Positions 33,011-44,530 of a DNA stretch of 64,000 bases are shown in pieces. The translations under genes and the position numbers were made by a program. The notes below the pieces were generated by a model. The model ran no database searches. It saw only the letters and a program-made list of their open reading frames with translations, and was not told the origin of the DNA. This DNA comes from Nesterenkonia alba DSM 19423. GTDB lineage: Bacteria; Actinomycetota; Actinomycetes; Actinomycetales; Micrococcaceae. The DNA is taken from NCBI RefSeq assembly GCF_000421745.1, contig NZ_ATXP01000001.1:124001-188000 (forward strand), read 5' to 3'. How positions within the stretch are numbered: the first letter of the stretch is position 1; each line of letters begins with the position of its first letter.

Positions 33011-34769
33011 CGAAAGCGCGGTACAGAACGCCGCCGACGTCGTCGACGCGTGTTTCGGGCAGGCCACCGAATTCTTCGTGAACCTGGTTTTCGGGACCGA
33101 AGTCCAGGTTCCGCTAGGAAACCCGTTCCCCGAGGACAGCATGCTCTGGGACGGACCGCTGGTGGTGCTGTGGGCGATCATCGCCGCCATCGGCTTCACC
33201 ATCTATTTCAAAGCCGTGCAGTTCCGCGGCTTCGGCGCCGCCCTCGAGGCGGTCCGCGGTAAGTGGACCCGCAAGGACGACCCCGGTGAGGTCACCCACT
33301 TCCAAGCACTGACCGCAGCGGTCTCCGGAACAGTGGGGCTTGGCAACATCGCCGGTGTGGCCGCCGCGATCTCCCTGGGAGGTCCCGGTGCCACCTTCTG
33401 GATGGTGCTGGCCGGACTGTTCGGAATGTGTACCAAGTTCGTGGAATGCACCCTGGGGGTGCGGTACCGCACCATCGATGAGAACGGTGAAGTCCGCGGT
33501 GGACCCTTCCGGTACCTGCCGATCGCCTTCCGCCGGCTCGGCCGGCTGCCGGTGGCAATCATCACCGGTGTCTTCGCTATCTCGGTGATGCTCTTCGGCA
33601 TCATCGGTGGTGGGATGTTCCAGGCCAACCAGACCTACGGTGCTGTACAGTCCGCCGGTGCCACCATCGACGAGATGCAGCTCAGCGACGAGGAGCGCGA
33701 AGCTCTCGAAGCCGAAGGCATCAGCGTCTACGAGCTCGAAGGCGGCCCGAACACCTTCGAGTTCCTCGAGTCTGAGCTGACTGCACTGATCTTCGGCATC
33801 ATCTTTGCCGCACTGGTGGCCCTGGTCATCATCGGTGGGATCAAGCGCATCGGGTCGGCCACCGCCAAGATCGTGCCCATCATGGCCGCTATCTACGTGC
33901 TGGCCTGCCTGGTGGTCATCCTGGCCAACATCACCAATATCGGGGACGCTCTCTCGGCGATCTTCGTTGGCGCCTTCTCCCCGGAGGGTATTACCGGTGG
34001 TGTCATCGGTGTCATCATCATCGGTGTTCAGCGTGCGGCCTTCTCCAACGAAGCCGGCATTGGCTCGGCTCCGATCGCCCACTCCGCGGTGAAGACCCGC
34101 CGGCCGGTTTCGGAGGGCTTCGTGGCCTCCCTGGAGCCGTTCATCGACACGGTGGTGGTCTGCACCATGACCGCTCTGGTCATCATCTTCGCCTGGCCTG
34201 CCGACTACGAGGCCTCCATCGGTGAAGGTCACGACAACCCGGTGGGTCTGACGGCCAACGCCTTCGACACCTTCTTGCCGGGCTTCTCGGTGCTGCTGGC
34301 CATCTGTGTGGCGCTGTTCGCCTTCTCCACGCTCATCACGTGGAGCTACTACGGCATCCAGGCCTGGCGGCACCTGTTCGGCAAGTCCGAGGTGGGGGAC
34401 ACGATCTTCCGGCTCATCGTCTGCGTGATGATCGTGGTGGGCTGCATCGTGTCCTTCGCCAACATCATCGACTTCGCCGACTCGGCCCTCTTCCTGTGCA
34501 TCTTCATCAATGTCATCGGTCTGGTCGTGCTGGCCCCGGTGGTGAAACGGGAGATGGAACAGTACTTCGCCGATCGCAAGGCTGGCCGCCTGATGGAGGA
34601 CCCGGAGTACATCCCCGGCCCGGAGGACACCGCCGCGGTGACCACCTGGGAGCTGCGCGGGGAGCCCGGTCCCTCCGTGGGTACCGGTTACAAGGACGCC
34701 GACGATGTCTCCGGCCCGGCCACCAACCCGGTCGACACCGTCAGCGGGGACACTGAGGCCAAGAGCTAA
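32958..34769 (+). CDS. Alanine/glycine:cation symporter family protein (AGCS)
   Basis: The 603-residue transporter imports alanine or glycine with Na+ or H+. After an N-terminal soluble stretch (about 1-55) there are roughly ten to eleven hydrophobic segments. AGCS signatures are FQALTAAVSGTVGLGNIAGVAAAISLGGPGATFWM, KFVECTLGVRYR, GVQRAAFSNEAGIGSAPIAHSAVKT and STLITWSYYGIQAWRHLFG. A hydrophilic insert of about 40 residues (EEREALEAEGISVYELEGG) lies between two membrane segments near 235-275. A 75-residue charged tail follows the last helix. The start is uncertain: ATG 32958 has no good ribosome site and sits within an overlapping ORF. A strong hairpin terminator follows at 34807. Confidence 0.87.
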   Translation: MMSRGDTRICGAPPADPDESAVQNAADVVDACFGQATEFFVNLVFGTEVQVPLGNPFPEDSMLWDGPLVVLWAIIAAIGFTIYFKAVQFRGFGAALEAVRGKWTRKDDPGEVTHFQALTAAVSGTVGLGNIAGVAAAISLGGPGATFWMVLAGLFGMCTKFVECTLGVRYRTIDENGEVRGGPFRYLPIAFRRLGRLPVAIITGVFAISVMLFGIIGGGMFQANQTYGAVQSAGATIDEMQLSDEEREALEAEGISVYELEGGPNTFEFLESELTALIFGIIFAALVALVIIGGIKRIGSATAKIVPIMAAIYVLACLVVILANITNIGDALSAIFVGAFSPEGITGGVIGVIIIGVQRAAFSNEAGIGSAPIAHSAVKTRRPVSEGFVASLEPFIDTVVVCTMTALVIIFAWPADYEASIGEGHDNPVGLTANAFDTFLPGFSVLLAICVALFAFSTLITWSYYGIQAWRHLFGKSEVGDTIFRLIVCVMIVVGCIVSFANIIDFADSALFLCIFINVIGLVVLAPVVKREMEQYFADRKAGRLMEDPEYIPGPEDTAAVTTWELRGEPGPSVGTGYKDADDVSGPATNPVDTVSGDTEAKS

Positions 34770-34799
34770 CCCCCGTCCTTTCCGGGCAGCTTCGGCTGA

Positions 34800-38092
<3,293 letters not shown>

Positions 38093-38152
38093 CCGTGCCT
38101 GTGATTTCTCTCGGCACTGCGTGCAGACTGGCCGAGTGAGGCGGGAGGGTGC

Positions 38153-39220
38153 CTAGGCTGCTGCCTGGGTCTCCATCTGATCCACCGGAGCCTCATACCG
38201 CAGAATCGCTGCGGCATGGTCGGCGACATCGGCTCCCACCAGTGCCACAGAGGCGTCGACTTCTGCGGCGGCACGCAGGAGTTCGTCCTCGTCTTCAGCG
38301 CGTGCGGTGTAACGCAGCAGCAGCGTTTCCACCGCGCCCAGCTGCGCGGCCCGGCGAATGTCCTCTGCACCTTCGACCGCGCGGCCGTTGGCCTTGGCAT
38401 CACCGAAGCGTTCGGTGACCTCCTTGGCCCGTTCAATGGTTAACCGCCGACCCAGCGAGGAGAGCTCCTCTTCGACAGCGGCGATGGCGCCGTCGTCGGC
38501 GGAATCATTGGGGATCCCACCGCCGGCTTCCAGCTCATGGGCCCGCTGAGCTAAGTCTGTCGGAAGCTCACCGAGGAGCCGCTTGCGGCCTTGGACCTCC
38601 CCGGCCACCACCACAACATCGGGGCGCCAGCGGTCGGCAGCCTTGCGTACCTCCTCAGTGATATCGCGGATGTTCAGTGCAGCGGCCTCATCGGCGCGCT
38701 GCTGCATCCGCCGGTGATGCTCTCCGCCTTCACGGGGCTTATTGACCGTCTCTGTCGCTGACCCCTCTACACGGGTCTCCGGCCCGGTTTCCAGGGTCTC
38801 GGAGGAGGTGAAGACCCGCCGTTGGAGGGTGGCGCGCTCCTGGTCGACCAGGACCACCAGGGCGTGGACGGAGCGGGCCCGCTCACGGATGTAGTCACCC
38901 AGTTGTGCAGGTTCACCGAAGACGGCCCGGTCCCCGGCGGACCCGGTGGCGTCACACGCTTCATTGAGCAGCAGACCACTCCGGTTGGCTACCAGGACCC
39001 GCCCTTCGGTGTGGACGGCGACCGGATCGGAGGTCACGGCTGTGTCCAGGGCGGCCAGGGTCTGATCGTGCGCTCCAGCGTCGGCGAGCTCGTCGCGCAG
39101 CGCTTGCCACCGCAGACTCAGCTCATGCTCCGCTTCAGCAGAGGGATCCGAAGCCTGCAGATAGACGGTCGCGAACGGAGGCTCAGCCTCATATATCGAG
39201 CGAAGTGCGGCCAACTGCAT
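38153..39220 (-). CDS. Bacterial archaeo-eukaryotic release factor-like protein (baeRF, Rv2629-type)
   Basis: The 355-residue protein resembles the Rv2629/baeRF group, related to eRF1 and Vms1. It begins LRSIYEAEPPFATVYLQASDPSAEAEHELSLRW, the family start, has ALVVLVDQERATLQRR in the middle and a helical AADRWRPDVVVVAGEVQGRKRLLGEL segment. The C-terminal third (AVETLLLRYTARAEDEDELLRAAAEVDASVALVG) matches the eRF1 domain-3-like part. A role in ribosome rescue or stress has been proposed for the family but not shown for this member. ATG 39220 is chosen because AAGGAAGG lies upstream. A GTTCCGG/CCGGAAC dyad (39256-39274) sits near its promoter. Confidence 0.75.
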   Translation of the reverse strand: MQLAALRSIYEAEPPFATVYLQASDPSAEAEHELSLRWQALRDELADAGAHDQTLAALDTAVTSDPVAVHTEGRVLVANRSGLLLNEACDATGSAGDRAVFGEPAQLGDYIRERARSVHALVVLVDQERATLQRRVFTSSETLETGPETRVEGSATETVNKPREGGEHHRRMQQRADEAAALNIRDITEEVRKAADRWRPDVVVVAGEVQGRKRLLGELPTDLAQRAHELEAGGGIPNDSADDGAIAAVEEELSSLGRRLTIERAKEVTERFGDAKANGRAVEGAEDIRRAAQLGAVETLLLRYTARAEDEDELLRAAAEVDASVALVGADVADHAAAILRYEAPVDQMETQAAA

Positions 39221-39358
39221 CGGTCGTTCACCTTCCTTATGACCCATCGCGTGCTGTTCCGGGGTGACCGGAACCTCATGGGATCAACGTAGAAACCGCA
39301 GGTCAGCGCTGGCGTAAAGGCAGCTGGAAAGTGGCTTGACGCCAATGGTGCCCAGGGC

Positions 39359-40831
39359 TCAGGCGCGGCGCAACTGCAGGTGGGCCACTGCGGGGAGACG
39401 CTCGACGCTGAACTCCCCGGGCCGGTGGTGGCGGCAGAACCCGCCTTCGGGGACCTGCTGCAGGTAGGCGGCCATCTGTGCCAGCTCCGCCGCGGAGAAC
39501 TCCTCAGCCTTGCGCCGCTGGGCGCGTGTGGGCCGCTGCGATTCCACAGCCGATTCCACCCGCAGCCCGAAGAGGGTCTCCAGTGCGGAGACATAATCCT
39601 CGGCCCGCCCTTCGGCGGCCAGCTCCCGGGCCCGCACCGTGGGGGTGTGGAGGAGCTTCCGGACGATCCGGCGGGTGGCGAATTCGACCTCTTCGGAGGC
39701 GGCGGTGCACCCGTGTTGGCCGCGGACCTTCTCCATCTCCGCGTCCATGAGCTGCTGAACATGTTTGCGGAGGGTGACGATGGCGTCGTCGGCGGTGCGT
39801 TCCCGCCGCTCGGTGAGGTAAGCCTCCGCCTGGGAACGGACCACATCGCGGGCTTCCTCCACGGCGTCCCGGGTCTCCTGCGGCGCCGCCAGCTTCACTG
39901 ATTCCAGGGTGATGAGTTCGACGCCTTCGAGGTCAGCCACCTCGGGTGCAAAATCGTGAGAGAGGGCCAAATCGATCAGCAGCAAAGGGGTGTGGCGCTG
40001 TTCCAATCCGGCCAACGATTCGATCTCCCCGGCGGTGATCTGCCGATTGCCACCCGAACAGCCGATGATGACGTCGGCACGGCGGAACGCCTCCGGTAAT
40101 TCCTCCATGGCCAGTGGGCGGGCTCGCCCACCCCGGGCGGCCAGAATGTCAGCACGTTCAGCTAAGAACTGCTCGGCTCGCCCGGAGCCGGAGAAGACGG
40201 CCACATCGCCGGTGTGCCGCTCAGCCAACTGCGCCAGCGAGGTGCCCGCATAGGCGCCGGTGCCGATGAGGACCGCGTTGGCTTGCGGATAGAACTGCTC
40301 GGAGCCACCGCGCATATCCCCGGCGATATCCAGTGCCACGGAGACGATCGACCGACCCGTACTGCCCAGGGAGGTGCGAGTACCGACCTCCTTGGCGGTG
40401 CGGGTGGCGGTCTCGAACAACTTGGTCAGATTCCCGGAGACAGTCCCGGCAGCCTGCGCCTCGGCCAGGGACCGACGGACCTGCCCGGCGACTTCGCGTT
40501 CCCCGATGACGGCCGAATCCAGACCCGCGCCCACCTCGAACAGATGGGTCACGGCCTCGTCCTCCACCAGGGTTTTAAAGGACTCGGCGACCACGTCACG
40601 ATCCAGACCGCTGGAGTCGGCCACAGCGTCGATGAGTGTCTGTTTGGCGGCCTCGAGATCTTCTTCACGGTCCGAAGGGGTCTCGGCGTAGATCTCCAGA
40701 CGGTTGCACGTGGCCAGCGTGACGGCAGGCAGGGACACAGAAGCGGCGACGTCGGCCGCTCCTGTGGACAGGGTCCCGACCGTCTCCAAATCGAGGTCGG
40801 AGTGGGATGCGACAAGTGAAAAGAGAACCAC
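39359..40831 (-). CDS. hemA: Glutamyl-tRNA reductase HemA
   Basis: HemA reduces Glu-tRNA to glutamate-1-semialdehyde, the committed step of haem synthesis, using NADPH. The 490-residue product begins VLFSLVASHSDLDLE, has the catalytic cysteine in TLATCNRLEIYAET (about 50), GVGLDSAVIGE-like wording (GAGLDSAVIGEREV), the NADPH-binding VLIGTGAYAGTSLAQL and DVIIGCSGG, and a C-terminal dimerisation helix with the TRRIVRKLLHTPTVRARELA motif. GTG 40831 is used because the family starts there and TAGAAT lies 10 nt upstream; a longer upstream reading has no homology. It is transcribed divergently from hemE. Confidence 0.93.
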   Translation of the reverse strand: MVLFSLVASHSDLDLETVGTLSTGAADVAASVSLPAVTLATCNRLEIYAETPSDREEDLEAAKQTLIDAVADSSGLDRDVVAESFKTLVEDEAVTHLFEVGAGLDSAVIGEREVAGQVRRSLAEAQAAGTVSGNLTKLFETATRTAKEVGTRTSLGSTGRSIVSVALDIAGDMRGGSEQFYPQANAVLIGTGAYAGTSLAQLAERHTGDVAVFSGSGRAEQFLAERADILAARGGRARPLAMEELPEAFRRADVIIGCSGGNRQITAGEIESLAGLEQRHTPLLLIDLALSHDFAPEVADLEGVELITLESVKLAAPQETRDAVEEARDVVRSQAEAYLTERRERTADDAIVTLRKHVQQLMDAEMEKVRGQHGCTAASEEVEFATRRIVRKLLHTPTVRARELAAEGRAEDYVSALETLFGLRVESAVESQRPTRAQRRKAEEFSAAELAQMAAYLQQVPEGGFCRHHRPGEFSVERLPAVAHLQLRRA

Positions 40832-40834
40832 GGC

Positions 40835-40858
40835 GTAGGATATTCTACCGTCTTCTAC
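40835..40858. promoter_or_regulatory. hemA/hemE divergent promoter with two TTCTAC repeats
   Basis: TTCTAC occurs at 40843-40848 and 40853-40858, exactly 10 bp apart. The first copy overlaps the hemA -10 box (TAGAAT, minus strand, 40842-40847) and forms an everted dyad GTAGGATATTCTAC (40835-40848). TTCTAC is also the outer part of the dyad arms at 12611 and 45919, so the same regulator could act here. Confidence 0.4.
40842..40847 (-). promoter_or_regulatory. -10 box of hemA
   Basis: TAGAAT on the minus strand lies 10 nt before GTG 40831, giving a leader of at most a few bases. Confidence 0.45.
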
Positions 40859-40912
40859 GTCATGTCGAAGTCGCCGTCGGCACAATGTTCGCTCAGAGGA
40901 CACAATGGGGGT

Positions 40913-42010
40913 ATGACGACCACGCCTGAGGCCATGACCTCCCACCCGCTGCACACTGGAGTCACCGCCGACGCCCCGCTCATCACCGAGTATCTGGGGG
41001 GTAAGACCTTCACCGGGGAGGCAGTCCGCCCGGCACGGCGGCCGGTGTGGTTCATGCGGCAGGCCGGGCGTTCCCTGCCGGAGTACCGGGCGCTGCGGGA
41101 AGGGACCACCATGCTCGAGGCCTGCCTGAAACCAGACATGGTGGCAGAAATCACTCTGCAACCGGTACGTCGGCACGACGTCGACGCCGCCATCTTCTTC
41201 TCCGACATTGTCGTCCCCCTGCGCCTGGCCGGGGTGGACGTGGAGATCGAGCCCGGGGTGGGGCCGGTGTTGAAGAACCCGGTCCGCAGCGCCGCCGACG
41301 TCGCCGCGTTACCGGATCTCGATCTGAAGGATTTCGAGGTCATCAGTGAAGCGGCCGCCCAGTGCGTGAGTCTGCTGGGCCCCCGACCGTTGATCGGTTT
41401 TGCCGGGGCACCCTTCACCCTGGCTGCCTATATGGTCGAAGGCCGGCCAAGCCGGGACCATCTGGGTCCGCGCACTATGATGCACGCCGACCCGCAGACC
41501 TGGCACGCCTTAGCGGAGTGGACCGCCCGGGCTTCCGGACTGTTCATGCGTGCCCAGGTGCTGGCCGGTGCCTCCGCCGTTCAGCTCTTCGACTCCTGGG
41601 CCGGTTCACTGGGCCGGGCCGACTACGCCGAACGGGTCATGCAGCATTCCGCGGCCGCCTTCGCCGAAGTGGCCGACCTCGGGGTTCCCGCAGTGCACTT
41701 CGGCACCGGTACCGGGGAGATCCTCGACCTGATGCAACGGGCCGGGGCGGATGTCATCGGTGTGGACTACCGGCTCGACCTCGCCGAGGTGGCTACTCGG
41801 CTGCCCGGAACCCCCCTCCAGGGCAATATTGACCCGGCCTTGCTCACAGCCCCCTGGGAGGTGCTCGAAGCCCATGTGCATACGGTCATTGAGGCCGGCT
41901 CCCGAGCCCCTGGCCACGTGGTCAACCTCGGTCACGGAGTGCCCCCGGAGACCGACCCCGATGTGCTGACCCGCGTGGTGGAGTTGGTGCACTCACAGCC
42001 CGTGAACTAG
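40913..42010 (+). CDS. hemE: Uroporphyrinogen decarboxylase HemE
   Basis: HemE (365 residues) removes four carboxyls from uroporphyrinogen III to give coproporphyrinogen III. Signatures are RPVWFMRQAGRSLPEYRALR (substrate-binding Arg), IIFFSDIVVPL-like AAIFFSDIVVPLRLAGVDVEIEPGVGP, IGFAGAPFTLAAYMVEG and ALQGNIDP-like TPLQGNIDPALL near the end. ATG 40913 follows a CACAAT-N6 arrangement and a GGGGG stretch; an in-frame ATG at 40862 would overlap the divergent promoter. The last 18 bp overlap the convergent SorC-type gene. Confidence 0.94.
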   Translation: MTTTPEAMTSHPLHTGVTADAPLITEYLGGKTFTGEAVRPARRPVWFMRQAGRSLPEYRALREGTTMLEACLKPDMVAEITLQPVRRHDVDAAIFFSDIVVPLRLAGVDVEIEPGVGPVLKNPVRSAADVAALPDLDLKDFEVISEAAAQCVSLLGPRPLIGFAGAPFTLAAYMVEGRPSRDHLGPRTMMHADPQTWHALAEWTARASGLFMRAQVLAGASAVQLFDSWAGSLGRADYAERVMQHSAAAFAEVADLGVPAVHFGTGTGEILDLMQRAGADVIGVDYRLDLAEVATRLPGTPLQGNIDPALLTAPWEVLEAHVHTVIEAGSRAPGHVVNLGHGVPPETDPDVLTRVVELVHSQPVN

Positions 42011-42967
42011 CTCATTGGCCGAATCCCGGTCCAGCACCAGCACGCTCACCAGTGAGGCGGCAAGTGCCCCGCGCACCGCGGTGACCTTATGCGGCCCGTT
42101 GACCACTCCGATCCGGTGGGGGATCCGCCGCAGTTCATCGGGAAGCATGCCCGTGGATCGGCGGTTGAGCTCCACATCCCGCCAGGAGCCGTCGCCGCGG
42201 AAGAAGACGGTGCACACATCGCCGACCACACCCTCGGCGGTCAGGCCGTTGAGATCCTCTCGGTTCAGGTACCCCTGAGCGTAGACCTGGGACACCGGGC
42301 TGCTGTGGAACGTGCCGATACCGAAGATCGCCGCAGTGCAGCGCCGCTGCAGGTCCAGCATGCGGCGGATGGTGCGCTCCTGCCACATCGCGGCCTTGGT
42401 GCTGGCATGGTCGAAGAACGGTGGCACCGGCAGCAGCTCCGCCGCACCGGAGTAGGCCGCGGCAATCTCCTCGGCGGCGGTGCGATATCCACCGCGTTCC
42501 CGGGTGCCTAGCGGGTCCGGGTGAATGGCGCCGTTGAGCCCCACCACGGTGAGGTCCTCGACCTCCCGGTGGGGAAGCCGCTCGGCTACCGCCGTCATCG
42601 TGTTTCCCCAGCAGGTGCCGATGACCGCCCCCGGGGTGATGAGCTCATCGAGCGCTTGGGCGGCCAAGGCCGCCACCGAGGCCGTGGTGACCGCCGGGTC
42701 CCGTCGCCGGGGCGGTTCAGCGACTAACGCCCGGACCCCGTACATCTCGTGCAGTCGATGCTCTAGTGCGCGGGAGCGGTCAGTGGGTGGATGAACACTC
42801 ACTCGGACGATGCCCCGGTTGCGAGCTTCCTGCAACAGCCGCGAGACCGTGGCCCGTGAGACCCCCAATTCTCGGGAGATCGCCTCCATCGTGCGGTCCC
42901 GCTCGTAGTACAGCTGTGCAGCCCGGAACTCCAGTCCCTCGCGGAAACTCGGTGTCACTGCGTTCAT
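41993..42967 (-). CDS. SorC/DeoR-type sugar-binding transcriptional regulator
   Basis: This 324-residue regulator has an N-terminal helix-turn-helix (MEAISRELGVSRATVSRLLQEARNRGIVRVSV, about 25-58) and a SorC-type sugar-binding domain. The latter is marked by GAVIGTCWGNTMTAVAERLP and the C-terminal RIGVVNGPHKVTAVRGALAASLVSVLVLDRDSA. Effectors of this family are phosphosugars or polyols. ATG 42967 is used; upstream extension lacks homology. It faces the GlpD-remnant and glpF genes, so glycerol or a related polyol is the most likely cue. A hairpin-forming CGTGGC/GCCACG (43009-43024) lies in the divergent promoter. Confidence 0.85.
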   Translation of the reverse strand: MNAVTPSFREGLEFRAAQLYYERDRTMEAISRELGVSRATVSRLLQEARNRGIVRVSVHPPTDRSRALEHRLHEMYGVRALVAEPPRRRDPAVTTASVAALAAQALDELITPGAVIGTCWGNTMTAVAERLPHREVEDLTVVGLNGAIHPDPLGTRERGGYRTAAEEIAAAYSGAAELLPVPPFFDHASTKAAMWQERTIRRMLDLQRRCTAAIFGIGTFHSSPVSQVYAQGYLNREDLNGLTAEGVVGDVCTVFFRGDGSWRDVELNRRSTGMLPDELRRIPHRIGVVNGPHKVTAVRGALAASLVSVLVLDRDSANELVHGL

Positions 42968-43084
42968 TGATCCCAGTATCAACGCCTCAGTGAACGTCCG
43001 TCCAAAAACGTGGCCCCCGCCACGGGGCCGCCGGTGAGATGGACCGTGTCGAGCACACCCGCTTGTGAGGAGAGGAACCGCAGC

Positions 43085-43495
43085 ATGGTCGCCGTTGCCG
43101 TGGAACTGGCTGAACGTGAGAACGCCCTCCAGCACCTGGAGGACACGATCCCCGCCGAGCCGGTGGACCTGCTGGTCCTTGGCGATGGGGAGACCGAGAC
43201 GACATTGGCTTACGACGCCGCCGCAGTCGGCTTGCGCGTGGGCCTGATCGCCTCAGGTGCCTGCATCCGGATGCCGCGGCCCTGGCCTCGGCTGGTGGGC
43301 CGGGCTCACCGGGGCGCGGCACCCTATGTGGCGACTGAAACCGACGTCGTGGGGCAGCTAACCCGCGGAGACGACGTCGTCGGCGTCATCATCCGGGATC
43401 CGCGCCGCGGCAGCCTCGCCAATGTCTTCGCCACTCGGGTGGTCTCCACCGAAGACATTCCCACGCACACCGCACTGACCACACCCATCACCTGA
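43085..43495 (+). CDS. Short remnant of a glycerol-3-phosphate dehydrogenase-like protein
   Basis: This intact 136-codon frame has a GAGGAGAGG ribosome site. Its first 80 residues follow the beginning of GlpD: an ERENALQHL helix, then PVDLLVLGDGETETTLAYDAAAVGLRVGLIASG in place of the FAD-binding pattern GGGITGAG..ALDAA..GL. The second glycine and the small residues of the dinucleotide loop are replaced (GDGETET), so FAD binding is doubtful. The last 50 residues (GVIIRDPRRGSLANVFATRVV) resemble a strand pair much later in GlpD. It looks like an internally deleted glpD kept open, beside glpF. The similarity is judged by eye. Confidence 0.55.
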   Translation: MVAVAVELAERENALQHLEDTIPAEPVDLLVLGDGETETTLAYDAAAVGLRVGLIASGACIRMPRPWPRLVGRAHRGAAPYVATETDVVGQLTRGDDVVGVIIRDPRRGSLANVFATRVVSTEDIPTHTALTTPIT

Positions 43496-43532
43496 CATTC
43501 GCCCCTACTCAACTATCGAGGAGCTGCCGCAT

Positions 43533-44273
43533 ATGGCAACTATTTTCCTGTTCGAAACGATGGGCACCGCCTTCCTGGTGCTGCTCGGCCTGGGTACCAT
43601 CGCCAACGCGATGCTCCGGGGCACCAAAGGCCAGGGGGTCGGGCTGACCTGGCTGATGATTCCCTTCGGCCTGGGTCTGGCGGTCTTCACCGGTGTGCAC
43701 GTCGCCCACGCCACCGGCGGGCACATCAACCCCGCGGTCACCATCGGCATCATGATCTCCGGGGCCGAGGAGTTCGCCCCCGGGATTGAAGCGACCTTCC
43801 CGCACCTGCTGGCCTACCTGGCTGCCCAATTCCTCGGCGCGATGATCGGCGCTGTCTGGGTGTGGCTGGCCTATAAGAACCACTTTGACGAAGAAGAGGA
43901 CCCCGCCAAGATCCTGGGGGTCTTCTCCACCGGACCCGAGCGGCGCAACCTGACCTGGAACACAGTGACCGAGATGATCGGCACCTACGTCCTGGTGCTG
44001 CTGGTGCTGCTGCTCGGCGAGACTCCCGCGGCCCTCGGGCCGCTGTCGGTGGCCCTGGTCGTGGTGGTCATCGGTATCGGTCTCGGTGGTCCCACCGGCT
44101 TCTCCATCAACCCGGCCCGTGACTTCGGGCCCCGCATCATCCACGCCATCCTGCCCATCCCCAATAAAGGCTCCAGCGACTGGGGATACTCCTGGGTCCC
44201 GGTGGTGGGTCCCGTGCTCGGCGGAGTCTTCGCCGGCATCAGCGTCCAGATTCTCCCCCTCCTGGGCGGCTGA
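43533..44273 (+). CDS. glpF: Glycerol facilitator/aquaglyceroporin (MIP family)
   Basis: This 246-residue channel has six membrane helices and two NPA half-helices: GGHINPAVT (about 66-74) and SINPARDFGPR (about 189-199). The Asp after NPAR marks the glycerol-conducting branch of the family, so passive glycerol uptake is the likely role. ATG 43533 follows GAGGAG at good distance. It lies 37 bp after the GlpD remnant and is probably co-transcribed with it, under the divergent SorC-type regulator. No glycerol kinase is in the window. A strong terminator follows. Confidence 0.9.
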   Translation: MATIFLFETMGTAFLVLLGLGTIANAMLRGTKGQGVGLTWLMIPFGLGLAVFTGVHVAHATGGHINPAVTIGIMISGAEEFAPGIEATFPHLLAYLAAQFLGAMIGAVWVWLAYKNHFDEEEDPAKILGVFSTGPERRNLTWNTVTEMIGTYVLVLLVLLLGETPAALGPLSVALVVVVIGIGLGGPTGFSINPARDFGPRIIHAILPIPNKGSSDWGYSWVPVVGPVLGGVFAGISVQILPLLGG

Positions 44274-44307
44274 TAGCCCGGCGTCCCTGCCCCAGGATTC
44301 CGCCGCT

Positions 44308-44349
44308 GAGGGCGGCTGCACCCTTGATACGGTGCGGCCGCCCTCTTTT
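44308..44349 (+). terminator. Intrinsic terminator after glpF
   Basis: GAGGGCGGCTGCA (44308-44320) pairs with TGCGGCCGCCCTC (44333-44345) with one G-T pair, then TTTT. It is the best classical rho-independent terminator in the window. Confidence 0.8.
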
Positions 44350-44530
44350 CTGTGTGCTTTCTCTTGGTGCGTTGCTCGGCACAGTCCCAGGGTCCCGGCG
44401 GATCCAGGGCGGAGGATCTGGCCTTGTGCCCTCAGAGGGGGCGGCATGAGGGTCTGCGGCGCCGGCGGCCGGTGAGAAGATGTTCACTCCCGCTGCCGGA
44501 GCGCGATCACCTCAGGGCAGAATGGTGGCC

